32,391 nt of DNA from Chloroflexota bacterium (GCA_029265085.1 JAJUJY010000030.1:1-32391), one strand, 5' to 3'. Shown: positions 1-8,519, counted from the first letter of the stretch. Notes: generated by a model not told the origin, from the letters alone. A program made the numbers and translations.

Positions 1-714
1 AAGTTAATGCGCGGGATCGCCACGGGGGATAATGACTTTTTTACACTATCTCAAAAAGAAGCTCTATCTTTCAATTTGCCGCAGGATTCATTGCTGCCGT
101 GTGTTTCCAGGGCAAATTATGTTAAAAACGCCTGGTTTTCTGTACAAAATTTTCAAGCTCTAGTTGACCAACAAAAGAATGTATTCTTATTTAATGGCGC
201 TGAGTGTTCCGAGCCAGCCATCGCGGAATACCTTGCCCACGGGGTCAGAAAAGGCACTCATCAAAAATTTTTAACTCGCCACCGGAGCCCCTGGTACCGT
301 CTCGAAAATCGCCCGCCTGCCCCCATTTGGTTTAGTGTATTTACACGCCAGTCTTTAAAAATTATCCGCAACGAGGCAGGGATTTTCAATCTGACCTGTT
401 TTCATGGTTTCTATCCAAATGATTTAGATCCGACATGGCTGGGTCTTTTGAATGCCTATTTTTTAACACCCACTGCCCAAGCAATGCTTGAATTGACCGC
501 CCGAGAATACGGGAATGGACTAAAAAAATATGAACCCCAGGATATTAATGATAGTTTGATCCTTGATTTTCGGGTAATTCGAGATACACAACTCCAGGAA
601 ATGATTTCAATCGCAAAAATGGTGGAGCAATCTCAACGAATTGACCCTGCTGCGAGTTCCTCTTGGATCAAGGACTTAGATAGTATGGTTCTCCAATTGA
701 TTACGATTGGCTAA
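1..714 (+). CDS. DNA N6-adenine methyltransferase, C-terminal part (5' end outside window)
   Basis: This is the C-terminal end of what looks like a type II or Eco57I/TaqI-like N6-adenine DNA methyltransferase. The frame is open at base 1, so the SAM-binding and catalytic NPPY part would lie upstream and cannot be seen. Family hallmarks in view are RGIATGDNDFF at the start of the target-recognition region and GNGLKKYEP near the end, both typical of the specificity domain that reads the DNA sequence. It could be a stand-alone methylase, a fused restriction-modification enzyme, or part of a larger defence system; the upstream sequence would decide. The next gene starts 79 bases downstream on the same strand. 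Confidence 0.75.
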   Translation, partial: KLMRGIATGDNDFFTLSQKEALSFNLPQDSLLPCVSRANYVKNAWFSVQNFQALVDQQKNVFLFNGAECSEPAIAEYLAHGVRKGTHQKFLTRHRSPWYRLENRPPAPIWFSVFTRQSLKIIRNEAGIFNLTCFHGFYPNDLDPTWLGLLNAYFLTPTAQAMLELTAREYGNGLKKYEPQDINDSLILDFRVIRDTQLQEMISIAKMVEQSQRIDPAASSSWIKDLDSMVLQLITIG

Positions 715-793
715 TAATGTTGACCTGTATTATGGCATAATAGATTAAACGATTTTGTCATATTTATCACAGATAAATTCAAGGAAGTGCTTT

Positions 794-1732
794 ATGTTGC
801 CAGAATTCCATGCACGGTTTTCGAAAATTGTGCAACAAAAAAAAGAAAAAGCTAAGTTGTCCAACGACTTAACTTGGCTAGAAAAAGAACTCGAAGAGAA
901 ATCCTTAGAATTAGATGATCTTCAAGAACAACTCGCCAAAGAAGAAATGGATGTTGAGAAATTAAGCCAGTTAAGTTTAGTGTCTCTATTTCAGACCGTT
1001 CTAGGCAATAGAGAACAACAGTTAGAAAAAGAGCGGCAGGAGATGCTTGCGGCGCAGCTGAAATATCAAAGAATGAAATCGCAGGTGGATTATCTTCGGC
1101 AAGATTTGGAGTCGGTAATTCGCAAATTAAACAGTCTGCAAGGTATTGAGAACGAATACGAACAACTTTTGGCTGATAAAGAACAATTATTACGCCGTGA
1201 AAATTCACCTATCGTTTATGAATTATTAAACCTTTCTGAAATAATTGGATCAACATCGGCTGAAATCAGAGAATTAGAAGAGGCAATTAATGCCGGAAAA
1301 TATACAATTGAAGGTTTGGATCAAGTAATCGAACTGCTTCGAAGTGCTGAAAATTGGGGAACCTGGGATTTACTAGGTGGAGGTTTGTTGAGCACCGCAA
1401 TGAAACATTCCCGAATCGATGAAGCACGTCAAAGCATTCATGAGGTCCAAAATCGCATCAGTCAATTGAAAAGAGAGCTTACGGATATTCAAAATAATGC
1501 TGAATTTCAAATTAATATCAGCGAATTTGACACCTTTGCCGACTTTTTCTTTGATGGATTAATTTTTGATTGGGTTGTACAGTCAAAAATTAACGAATCA
1601 CTTAATCAGACGAAAAAAACCAAGAAAGCGATTCAGAGTATGGTTAGCAATTTAACCTCACTGAAGAATATTTCGCATGAAAAAATTGAGGAACTTCAAC
1701 AAAAACGAAACGCTCTAATAGAGCAAGCTTAA
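794..1732 (+). CDS. coiled-coil protein of unknown function
   Basis: A 312-residue protein dominated by Glu/Lys/Gln/Leu heptad-like coiled coil (about residues 10-200 and 220-312 by eye). A more conserved-looking patch near residues 185-215 reads WGTWDLLGGG followed by KHSRIDEA. There is no signal peptide, membrane segment or recognisable catalytic motif. I chose the ATG at 794 because AGGAAG sits at 782-787; the in-frame TTG at 755 lacks such a site. I have a faint memory of a WGTWD/GGG/KHS patch in hypothetical bacterial proteins but cannot name a family. Its position directly after a DNA methyltransferase makes a restriction-modification or defence accessory role possible, which is only inference. 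Confidence 0.7.
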   Translation: MLPEFHARFSKIVQQKKEKAKLSNDLTWLEKELEEKSLELDDLQEQLAKEEMDVEKLSQLSLVSLFQTVLGNREQQLEKERQEMLAAQLKYQRMKSQVDYLRQDLESVIRKLNSLQGIENEYEQLLADKEQLLRRENSPIVYELLNLSEIIGSTSAEIRELEEAINAGKYTIEGLDQVIELLRSAENWGTWDLLGGGLLSTAMKHSRIDEARQSIHEVQNRISQLKRELTDIQNNAEFQINISEFDTFADFFFDGLIFDWVVQSKINESLNQTKKTKKAIQSMVSNLTSLKNISHEKIEELQQKRNALIEQA

Positions 1733-1763
1733 TACAACTCCCTCAATGAAATCGCATTCCATG

Positions 1764-1785
1764 TGCCTGGTCGAGATGCCAGGCA
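1764..1785 (+). terminator. hairpin after coiled-coil gene, probable terminator
   Basis: A perfect 7-bp stem (1764-1770 with 1779-1785) and 8-base loop lie 31 bases after the stop codon. The T-rich tail is weak and interrupted (TTAATTATTT), so termination may be inefficient. Confidence 0.45.
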
Positions 1786-1811
1786 TTAATTATTTAAGTA
1801 AATCTGTATAT

Positions 1812-1840
1812 TTGACTCAATCAATCGATTTTGTTACTAT
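1812..1840 (+). promoter_or_regulatory. candidate sigma70-type promoter for the amylopullulanase
   Basis: TTGACT at 1812-1817 and TACTAT at 1835-1840 are separated by 17 bases. The spacing is ideal, the -35 box differs from consensus by one base and the -10 box is weaker. The site lies about 125 bases before the start of the secreted GH13 enzyme, leaving a long leader that holds two palindromes. Confidence 0.45.
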
Positions 1841-1858
1841 ATTTTAGCCAGCACTTAA

Positions 1859-1889
1859 CAATATTGTAAGGTTTAATGGATCAATATTG
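1859..1889. promoter_or_regulatory. tandem CAATATTG palindromes, candidate operator
   Basis: The self-complementary octamer CAATATTG occurs at 1859-1866 and again at 1882-1889, 23 bases apart start to start, just downstream of the candidate promoter. Two similar sites about two helical turns apart suit a dimer-of-dimers repressor of the amylase gene. The octamer is AT-rich, so chance cannot be excluded. Confidence 0.3.
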
Positions 1890-1966
1890 AGGAAGGTGAA
1901 TTTCTGGCTCTTTTTTTTCTTAATTCCCCAATATATTCTTTTGCTATCGATTGAGGAGCAAATGAA

Positions 1967-4900
1967 ATGAATAAAAAAAGCTTCTTTCGATTTCCATATA
2001 TTCTTGGGAACCTAATCCTGATTCTCGGAATGATTATCGGATTCTTCCCTATAACACCTGCCATCGCTGCCTCAACCCCAGATCCAACTTCTGTAACCAT
2101 TGCGGGATCACTTCAATCTGAATTGGGTTGTAGCGGAGATTGGGACCCAGGTTGTTCGCAAACTCATTTAGGCTATGATGCCAATGACGATGTCTGGCAG
2201 GTAGTTTTTCCAGTCCCGGCTGGTAATTGGGAATACAAAGCAGCCTTGAATGATAGTTGGACAGAAAATTACGGTCAAAATGCTGTCCGTGATGGAGCAA
2301 ATATTCAATTAAATCTGGCCAGCATGACTGATGTTAAGTTTTATTACGACCATAAATCCAACTGGATTACTGATAACCAAAACTCAACCATTGCCACAGT
2401 GCCGGGCAGCTACCAAAGCGAAATCGGCTGTGCTGGAGATTGGGATCCCAGCTGCTTGCGTTCCTGGCTGCAGGACACGGATGGAGATGGCCAATTTTTC
2501 TTTGAAACAACCAACATTCCGCCAGGAAACTACGAAGCAAAAGTTGCTATCAATGAAACTTGGGATCTTAACTATGGTGCAGGCGGGGTTCAGAATGGGC
2601 CAAATATTCCCTTTACCGTGCTTGTACCCAATTCAACGGTTTCATTTACATACAACGGCGTAACACATGAATTAAGTATTCAGGTTACCTCTCCGGGTCC
2701 AAGTCTGGACAACAATGTAGAATGGGATGGTCTCCGCCACGACTCAAGGGACACGTTATATCGCACACCCGGTGGAGCTGTTCCATCCGGGACTGCGGTT
2801 ACATTACGCTTCCGCACCTTCCATAACGATGTGAACAATGTTAAAGTGCGTGTTTATGATATAAACGCCGCAGCTCAACAGTTTATCAACATGGACCTTG
2901 CTGCCACCGATGTCTCCTGTTACCAGGAAGGCTTAGAAGATGATCGATGCGACTTCTGGGAAACCACCCTTCCCAACATCGAACCAAACAATTTCTGGTA
3001 TCGCTTTCTCATTACCGACGGCACGAAAACTGTTTATTATGCAGATAACACCACTGCTCTGGATGGCGGCCTTGGCAGCCCCAGCGATGGCCCCATTGAC
3101 AACAGCTACGCGCTAATGGTCTATGATCCGGACTTTCAAGTTCCGGAATGGGCAAAATCGGCTGTGATCTATCAAATCTTCCCTGACCGTTTCCGCAACG
3201 GTCGCAGCAATAATGATCCCAAAACGGGTGATATCCGCTACGATGATCCAGTGTTAAGCCTTCCGTGGGGAACCCTCCCAGAAGGCTACTGCCGAGCTTA
3301 TGCCGATTCATCCACAAACTGCCCCTGGCGGTTTGGACCGCCTCCACCGTGGGGTTTAACCTTACCAGAAACACCTCGCGGTCGTGACTATATGGGCGGT
3401 GATTTAAAAGGCGTGGATCAGAACCTGGATTATCTCGTTTCCTTAGGCGTCAACACCCTCTACTTCAATCCAATTTTTGATGCCGGCTCCAATCATGCGT
3501 ATGATACACAGGATTACTACAAGATTGATCCCTATTTTGGAACACAGAAAGATTGGGAAAACCTTGTTAAACATGCCAACAAATTGGGTATGCGGATTGT
3601 CCTGGACGGGGTGTACAATCACCTTTCCTCTGACAGTATGTTCTTTGACCGCTATAACCATTACACCACAATCGGCGCTTGCGAATCATTAACTTCTCCC
3701 TACCGGAGCTGGTTTACCTTCCGAGACGTGGCTCCAGGTACGGGCACTTGTGTTGGAACAAACGGTCCCAATTCTGCCACCTACGACGGCTGGTTTGGTT
3801 TTGACAGCATTCCCGTCCTCAATAAATCAAATCCTGATGTTCAGGCATATTTCCTGACCAATGACAATAGTGTCTCGCGCTACTGGCTGGTAAATGGCGC
3901 GGCAGGATGGCGTTTAGATGTGATGGGTGATGCCTCCTTCCCGAATGGGTATTGGGAAAGTTTCCGCGAGGTCGTCAAATCCACCAAATCAGACACGCTG
4001 ATCATTGGCGAATTGTGGCAAAAAGACAGCACATTATTACGGTACCTGCGCGGCGATCGCGCGGATACCACCATGAACTACCGTCTGCGCGATGCAGTCT
4101 TAGGATTGCTAACCCCCGGAAATTTCGATTCAAAAGGCTTCGGAGATTCTGGCCGGCCAATCAGTCCATCCGAATTTTCTGCACGAGTCTCCTCCATCCA
4201 GGAAGACTATCCAGACCCGGTTCGTTATTCCTTAATGAATTTAATGGGCAGCCATGATACCGCTCGCCTGCTCTGGATCTTAACGCCTGGCACTGCCACC
4301 CGAGCCGACAAAGAATTTAACGCCAGCAACCTGGCAAGCGGCAAACAGCAGCAGAAAATTGCCTCGCTGATCCAATTCACCATGCCAGGAGCGCCAACAA
4401 TTTATTATGGTGACGAAGTAGCCATGACCGGAAATGATGACCCGGATGACCGCCGTACTTACCCCTGGGCAGATAAAGGCGGCAGTCCAGACATGGCCAT
4501 GTTTAACCATTACCAGACCCTGGCAAATTTACGCAATCTCACCCCAGCTCTCATCCAGGGAGACTTCCGGATGCTGCTGGCTGACGATATGGCCGACACC
4601 ATTGCCTACGGACGAAAAACCACCAGCCAGGCAGCCCTGGTAGTGATCAACCGCAGCATGACAGCCCAAACTGTGCATGTCCCGGTCAATGGGTACATAC
4701 CGGATGGTGTTTCCTTCAATTACCTCTATGGAGTCGGAAACAGCGGCAATGCATCCGTTTCGGTAATGAATGGAGTCATCAGCATTGATCTAGCTCCCCA
4801 AAGTGCCTGGTTACTTGCAACCAATCAGATTGATTTACTGCCGCCGCCCGCACCAACCGGGTTAATGGTTGTTGAAGGTGACGCACAGCTGGCACTGAAT

Positions 4901-6166
4901 TGGGATGCAGTTGGAGAGGCATCCGGTTACAACATTTACCGCAGCTCCGTCAGCGGTGGTGGTTGGGTCAAACTCAATCCAGAACCGTTAACAACGGCTC
5001 AATATCTTGATACAGCCGTTGAAAATACCCGCCTGTATTATTATGTCGTCACAGCTTTGGATAGCATGGGTAACGAAAGCATGGTATCAGCCGAAGCCAG
5101 CGGCATGCCCCACTTAAATATCGGTTGGGCAAATCTACAATGGCCGCCCACCATGACCCATACTATCAGCGCAGTCAACCGGACGGATAACGCCTATGGC
5201 CAAATCTGGATTGATGGTGCCACCAGCCAGCCTGGACCAACCGCTGGCTTGTGGGTAGAACTTGGTTTTGGTCCGGCAGGCAGTAATCCGGCCAACAACC
5301 TTGAGTGGACCTGGGTGGATGCCGTTTTCAACGTTGATGCAGGGAACAACGATGAATTTATGGCTTCTATGCTTCCAGAGACTATCGGCAGTTTTGATTA
5401 CGTATTCCGTTATTCCACGACCAAAGGACGCGATTGGCTATACGCAGATCTCAACGGGCCTGTTGCTGCTGGCCAAATCCCTGCCAATCCCGGCAAATTG
5501 ACCGTTCTGTCCAGCGGAGACAATACCCCGCCCGCTGCTCCAACCAATCTGATGGTCCTTTCCGCTTCACCCGCAGCAATTGACCTGTCCTGGGATGCAG
5601 TTATGGGTGATCCAACGCTTTACGGATACGAGATCCTCTGCTCAGACACACCTGGCGGACCTTACGTCCGGTTAGCGCGAATCACCGAAACGAATTTCAG
5701 CGACACCCAGGTTGGGGAAGGATTAACGTACTATTATGTAGTCCGGGCATTGGATAACTCCTTCAACTTCTCGGCATTTTCCAATGAAGCAGAAGCCTCG
5801 GCCGCATTGCGTACGGTAACCTTAAACTTTAATGTCACCGTTCCAGCCTCAACCGATGCAACCGGCCGAAGCGTGTATATCGCAGGCTTTTTAGACCGGC
5901 TGGATGGCAGCCTGCCGCAGTGGAATCCGGGCGGCGTAATGCTCACCCGGGTAGATGCCACCCACTGGACCATCACATTAACCGGCAAAGAATCCGTCCA
6001 GATTGAATACAAATATACGCTGGGCAGTTGGGACTATGTCGAAAAAGATATGGGCTGCGGAGAAATCGCAAACCGTGTGCTGACCTTAACCTACGGCTCT
6101 TCAGGCGTAATGACCATCAATGATGCTGTAGCCAACTGGCGAAATGTTTCACCTTGCGGGAATTAG
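1967..6166 (+). CDS. secreted amylopullulanase-type GH13 enzyme with starch-binding modules
   Basis: A 1399-residue exported alpha-glucan hydrolase, expected to cut alpha-1,4 and/or alpha-1,6 bonds of starch or pullulan outside the cell. The signal peptide covers about residues 1-35 (hydrophobic core, AIA cleavage). Then come two pullulanase X25-like modules (about 43-135 and 145-240), an N-terminal beta domain (about 248-390) and the GH13 barrel from about 392. Catalytic regions are intact: DGVYNH 547-552, GWRLDV with nucleophile D651, IIGEL with acid E682, and HD 763-764. The C-terminal part has a fibronectin III domain (about 960-1045), a beta module, a second FnIII (about 1186-1280) and a CBM20-like starch-binding domain (about 1282-1399). 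No SLH or sortase anchor is visible. GAGGAG at 1953-1958 supports the start. Amylopullulanase versus neopullulanase specificity cannot be settled by eye. Confidence 0.92.
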   Translation: MNKKSFFRFPYILGNLILILGMIIGFFPITPAIAASTPDPTSVTIAGSLQSELGCSGDWDPGCSQTHLGYDANDDVWQVVFPVPAGNWEYKAALNDSWTENYGQNAVRDGANIQLNLASMTDVKFYYDHKSNWITDNQNSTIATVPGSYQSEIGCAGDWDPSCLRSWLQDTDGDGQFFFETTNIPPGNYEAKVAINETWDLNYGAGGVQNGPNIPFTVLVPNSTVSFTYNGVTHELSIQVTSPGPSLDNNVEWDGLRHDSRDTLYRTPGGAVPSGTAVTLRFRTFHNDVNNVKVRVYDINAAAQQFINMDLAATDVSCYQEGLEDDRCDFWETTLPNIEPNNFWYRFLITDGTKTVYYADNTTALDGGLGSPSDGPIDNSYALMVYDPDFQVPEWAKSAVIYQIFPDRFRNGRSNNDPKTGDIRYDDPVLSLPWGTLPEGYCRAYADSSTNCPWRFGPPPPWGLTLPETPRGRDYMGGDLKGVDQNLDYLVSLGVNTLYFNPIFDAGSNHAYDTQDYYKIDPYFGTQKDWENLVKHANKLGMRIVLDGVYNHLSSDSMFFDRYNHYTTIGACESLTSPYRSWFTFRDVAPGTGTCVGTNGPNSATYDGWFGFDSIPVLNKSNPDVQAYFLTNDNSVSRYWLVNGAAGWRLDVMGDASFPNGYWESFREVVKSTKSDTLIIGELWQKDSTLLRYLRGDRADTTMNYRLRDAVLGLLTPGNFDSKGFGDSGRPISPSEFSARVSSIQEDYPDPVRYSLMNLMGSHDTARLLWILTPGTATRADKEFNASNLASGKQQQKIASLIQFTMPGAPTIYYGDEVAMTGNDDPDDRRTYPWADKGGSPDMAMFNHYQTLANLRNLTPALIQGDFRMLLADDMADTIAYGRKTTSQAALVVINRSMTAQTVHVPVNGYIPDGVSFNYLYGVGNSGNASVSVMNGVISIDLAPQSAWLLATNQIDLLPPPAPTGLMVVEGDAQLALNWDAVGEASGYNIYRSSVSGGGWVKLNPEPLTTAQYLDTAVENTRLYYYVVTALDSMGNESMVSAEASGMPHLNIGWANLQWPPTMTHTISAVNRTDNAYGQIWIDGATSQPGPTAGLWVELGFGPAGSNPANNLEWTWVDAVFNVDAGNNDEFMASMLPETIGSFDYVFRYSTTKGRDWLYADLNGPVAAGQIPANPGKLTVLSSGDNTPPAAPTNLMVLSASPAAIDLSWDAVMGDPTLYGYEILCSDTPGGPYVRLARITETNFSDTQVGEGLTYYYVVRALDNSFNFSAFSNEAEASAALRTVTLNFNVTVPASTDATGRSVYIAGFLDRLDGSLPQWNPGGVMLTRVDATHWTITLTGKESVQIEYKYTLGSWDYVEKDMGCGEIANRVLTLTYGSSGVMTINDAVANWRNVSPCGN

Positions 6167-6202
6167 ATCAACAACAAAAACTCTTAATTAAATAATCATA
6201 TC

Positions 6203-6233
6203 GATAGTGCGCGGTTGAGAGCCGCGCACTATC
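6203..6233 (+). terminator. strong hairpin after the amylopullulanase
   Basis: A perfect 12-bp GC-rich stem (6203-6214 with 6222-6233) with a 7-base loop lies 36 bases after the stop codon. There is no T-run afterwards, so it may protect the mRNA 3' end or act as a weak terminator. Confidence 0.5.
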
Positions 6234-6315
6234 CAATTAATCAGGAATCATGGAAAGCGAATCGATTATAATATCCATCCTCATAGCAACACCATCACAA
6301 CAAAAAAGGTGGCCA

Positions 6316-6834
6316 ATGACCCTGGAATTAGAACGCCTGCCGCTGGAACGGGCCTATATTTTACAAAACATATACCCGGTTTACCTCCATGAACTATCAG
6401 CATACATGGATGTGCTTCCCAATGATCACGGCCTGTTTGAAAGTGACGAAATCACCCGCTATGACCCGGAGACCTTCTTAAAAATCTGGTGGAAACACCC
6501 GAACCAATTGTTTCCGTACTTAATCAAAGTGGACGGCAAACCAGCCGGGTTTGTATTCATCACCACCCCACCCTTTATCGAAGGGGAAGGTGATTATGAA
6601 ATCCTGGAATTTTTCCTGATGAACCCTTATCGCGGCAAAGGACTTGCCGCTCAAGCCGCAATCCAGGCATTGAATCAATTTCATGGCCAGTGGAAATTTG
6701 TCGTACTCCCGCGCAACAAACCCGCGCTGCAATTTTGGCGCAAGGTTTTAGAAAAAGTTACCGGATTAGATTACCAGGAAACCCTTGAACAAACACCCGT
6801 TGGGGAAATGGTCATGTTTCGGTTTAAAAATTAA
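6316..6834 (+). CDS. GNAT family N-acetyltransferase
   Basis: A 172-residue protein of the GCN5-related acetyltransferase fold, which moves an acetyl group from acetyl-CoA to an amine; the substrate is unknown. The acetyl-CoA pyrophosphate loop RGKGLA is at residues 106-111, following the strand EFFLMNPY. The N-terminal YPVYLHELSAY segment matches the first helix of small stand-alone GNATs. An in-frame ATG at 6250 would add 22 residues that do not look like GNAT sequence; I prefer 6316 because AAAGGTGG lies just before it and the length then fits the family, but 6250 remains possible. It appears to be a single-gene unit ended by the hairpin at 6853-6889. Confidence 0.8.
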   Translation: MTLELERLPLERAYILQNIYPVYLHELSAYMDVLPNDHGLFESDEITRYDPETFLKIWWKHPNQLFPYLIKVDGKPAGFVFITTPPFIEGEGDYEILEFFLMNPYRGKGLAAQAAIQALNQFHGQWKFVVLPRNKPALQFWRKVLEKVTGLDYQETLEQTPVGEMVMFRFKN

Positions 6835-6852
6835 CAGGCTTAAGTAATATAC

Positions 6853-6889
6853 AAAGTTGTGGATGGGGTCGAACCCATACCACAACTTT
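6853..6889. other. long hairpin with a T-loop-like apex (terminator or tRNA-derived fragment)
   Basis: A 10-bp stem (6853-6862 with 6880-6889) stacks on a 5-bp stem (6863-6867 with 6874-6878) across one bulged A at 6879. Read on the minus strand the apex is ATGGGTTCGACCCCAT, close to the T arm of the tRNA-His some 190 bases away, and the lower stem contains GTTGTGG, also found just before that tRNA's T arm. On the plus strand it follows the GNAT stop by 18 bases and ends in CTTTT, so it can serve as that gene's terminator. The spacer at 6890-7021 holds further short inverted repeats but no gene I can support. Confidence 0.5.
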
Positions 6890-7021
6890 TCGGGTGCAAC
6901 CACTTGACGATAAAACACTTAATTCGTCCAGCCAGAACGAGTTTTGTTGGTGTAGCAGTTGCGCGTCGCTCCCCCAAGCACCAGCGCCTCGCGGGTGGGA
7001 ATATGGGATTTTCTCTGTGGT

Positions 7022-7058
7022 TAAAAAGAAACAACCAGACGATTCTAATTTGTCTGGT
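7022..7058 (-). terminator. rho-independent terminator after tRNA-His
   Basis: On the minus strand a 7-bp stem (7052-7058 with 7034-7040, 11-base loop) is followed by the T-rich tract TGTTTCTTTTT. It lies 18 bases beyond the tRNA-His 3' end, so it would end the hisS/tRNA-His transcript. Confidence 0.65.
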
Positions 7059-7075
7059 CGTTCTATCCCCATACA

Positions 7076-7151
7076 TGGGGTGGGTGATGGGTTTCGAACC
7101 CACAACATCCACATCCACAGTGTGGCGCTCTGCCGTTGAGCTACACCCACC
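7076..7151 (-). tRNA. tRNA-His (anticodon GTG)
   Basis: The minus strand folds into a full tRNA. The acceptor stem GTGGGTG (7150-7144) pairs with CACCCAC (7086-7080), followed by a GCTC/GAGC D stem and an anticodon stem CCACA/TGTGG around a loop carrying GTG. The T arm is GTGGG-TTCGAAA-CCCAT (the outermost pair a G-T wobble). The extra G at position -1 (base 7151) opposite discriminator C (7079), the identity element of tRNA-His, is present. The 3' CCA is encoded (7078-7076). It lies 99 bases downstream of hisS on the same strand, so the tRNA and its charging enzyme may share a transcript. Confidence 0.95.
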
Positions 7152-7180
7152 ATGCTTACTTATTTAAATTTTCCTCGCTA

Positions 7181-7215
7181 CAGGGTTCGCATCCAGTCAT
7201 TGAGCTGCAGCCACC
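7181..7215 (-). other. tRNA-His-like fragment between hisS and tRNA-His
   Basis: On the minus strand, the 20 bases at 7215-7196 match the first 20 bases of tRNA-His (7151-7132) at 16 positions, covering the acceptor 5' strand and D stem. They are followed at 7194-7181 by a short T-arm-like stretch. No matching acceptor 3' strand or anticodon arm exists, so this is not a working tRNA; it may be a decayed partial duplication. Confidence 0.35.
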
Positions 7216-7250
7216 GTAGAACGGCTAAGATTTTATCACAGAGAATGCGC

Positions 7251-8519
7251 TTATGCAAGCATTTCCCGGATTGCAGAAACCAACTCACTCCGAGCCACCG
7301 TGCGCTGCTCGCGGGCTGCCAGGTCCTTAATCGTCACCTGTCCGGCGGCTTTTTCATCCGGCCCGACAATCACCACAAAACGCATGCCCATCTTATCTGC
7401 GTATTTCAACTGTTTGGGCAGTTTAACCGGCTCAGTAAAGCATATCGCCTTTAACCCGCTTTGCCGGATCTCTGCCGCCATTGCCAGCGAATCCGTCAAG
7501 GAAGCCTCATCAAAGACCGTTACCAGCGTCTCAGCTGGATTCAAGGGGAACTCCGGCAGGCAGCCGTATTTTTGCAGCACCAGCGAAGCCATCACATCCC
7601 CCATCGCAAAGCCAACACCCGGCAGCGGGTCGCCACCCACATCACCGACCAAATTATCGTAATGTCCACCGCCCAAAATTGCGCGGCCTTCCCGATCCAT
7701 ATCTCGCCCTTCAAACACCGTGCCGGTGTAATATTCCAAACCGCGGATAATTTGCGGATCAAAATGGAAATATTCCCGTACGCCCATCGCATCCAAAGCT
7801 GCAAACAGGCGCTGCATTTCAGCCGATTCTTTCCACAGGTCAGCATTATTTAGCAGTTCTTTTAACCCTTCAAATTGCTCTGGGGTCAGGCCAATTTCTG
7901 CCGCATACGATTGCCATTCGGCCAACTGCATCTTATCGCGCCGGTCGATCAAACGGAAGACACCCTTTTTCAACTCAGCCGGAATTCCCAACCGGGTCAA
8001 TTGCGCATCCATCAGCCGGCGGTCGTTGACAAAAATACCAACCTGTTGCGCGGTTAAACCAACCTTCTTAAAAAAACCAACACAAATCGCCAGCAATTCG
8101 GCATCGCTTTCCGGCGAATTGGTACCGATCAGATCAATATTCCATTGGAAAAATTCTCGCGTACGCCCTTTTTGCGGCCGTTCATAGCGCCAAAACGGAC
8201 CAAATGACCACCAGCGTAATGGGTACGATAGCTGTTTTTGGCGCTGCGCCACCATGCGCGCCAGCGTTGGAGTTAACTCCGGCCTCAGCGTAATCAACTC
8301 ACCGCTGCGGTCAGAAAACACAAACGACTGCTCTTTAACCAGTTCCTCACCAGATTTTGCAGCGTACAAATCAATCTTCTCTAAAAACGGACCATCGTAT
8401 TCCTGGTAACCAAAAGACGCCGATACCTCACCAATCGTCCTGTACAGCCAGGCTCGCACAGCCATATCCTCAGGATAAAAATCCCGTGTTCCCTTTACTG
8501 AAGGAATAATCTTTTCCAT
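7251..8519 (-). CDS. hisS: histidyl-tRNA synthetase
   Basis: A 422-residue class II aminoacyl-tRNA synthetase that charges tRNA-His with histidine using ATP; the length is normal for the bacterial enzyme. Visible signatures are the N-terminal KGTRDFYP, LRPELTP at 78-84, motif 2 around F106-Q125 (FGPFWRYERPQKGR), the histidine-binding RGLEYYTG, the motif-3 region with GGGHYDNL and PGVGFAMGD, and a C-terminal alpha/beta anticodon-binding domain from about 330. The start ATG has only a weak GAGAGAAAG upstream. Its cognate tRNA lies immediately downstream in the same orientation. A divergent gene starts 277 bases upstream. I saw no T-box consensus in the leader. Confidence 0.97.
   Translation of the reverse strand: MEKIIPSVKGTRDFYPEDMAVRAWLYRTIGEVSASFGYQEYDGPFLEKIDLYAAKSGEELVKEQSFVFSDRSGELITLRPELTPTLARMVAQRQKQLSYPLRWWSFGPFWRYERPQKGRTREFFQWNIDLIGTNSPESDAELLAICVGFFKKVGLTAQQVGIFVNDRRLMDAQLTRLGIPAELKKGVFRLIDRRDKMQLAEWQSYAAEIGLTPEQFEGLKELLNNADLWKESAEMQRLFAALDAMGVREYFHFDPQIIRGLEYYTGTVFEGRDMDREGRAILGGGHYDNLVGDVGGDPLPGVGFAMGDVMASLVLQKYGCLPEFPLNPAETLVTVFDEASLTDSLAMAAEIRQSGLKAICFTEPVKLPKQLKYADKMGMRFVVIVGPDEKAAGQVTIKDLAAREQRTVARSELVSAIREMLA

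Noticed and set aside
852..1208. Minus-strand ORF of 118 codons inside the coiled-coil gene
   Set aside because: It is a shadow of the plus-strand gene, with no ribosome site and no protein-like features.
6890..7021. A second tRNA, for example a tRNA-Gly-like stretch (GGTGTAGCAG ... CCCCCAAGC) on the plus strand
   Set aside because: No D-stem pairing, no matching acceptor stem and no proper T arm can be drawn; it is not a functional tRNA.
6859..7167. ORFs of about 100 codons on both strands around the tRNA
   Set aside because: They run through tRNA-His and hairpins, have no ribosome sites and no recognisable protein features.
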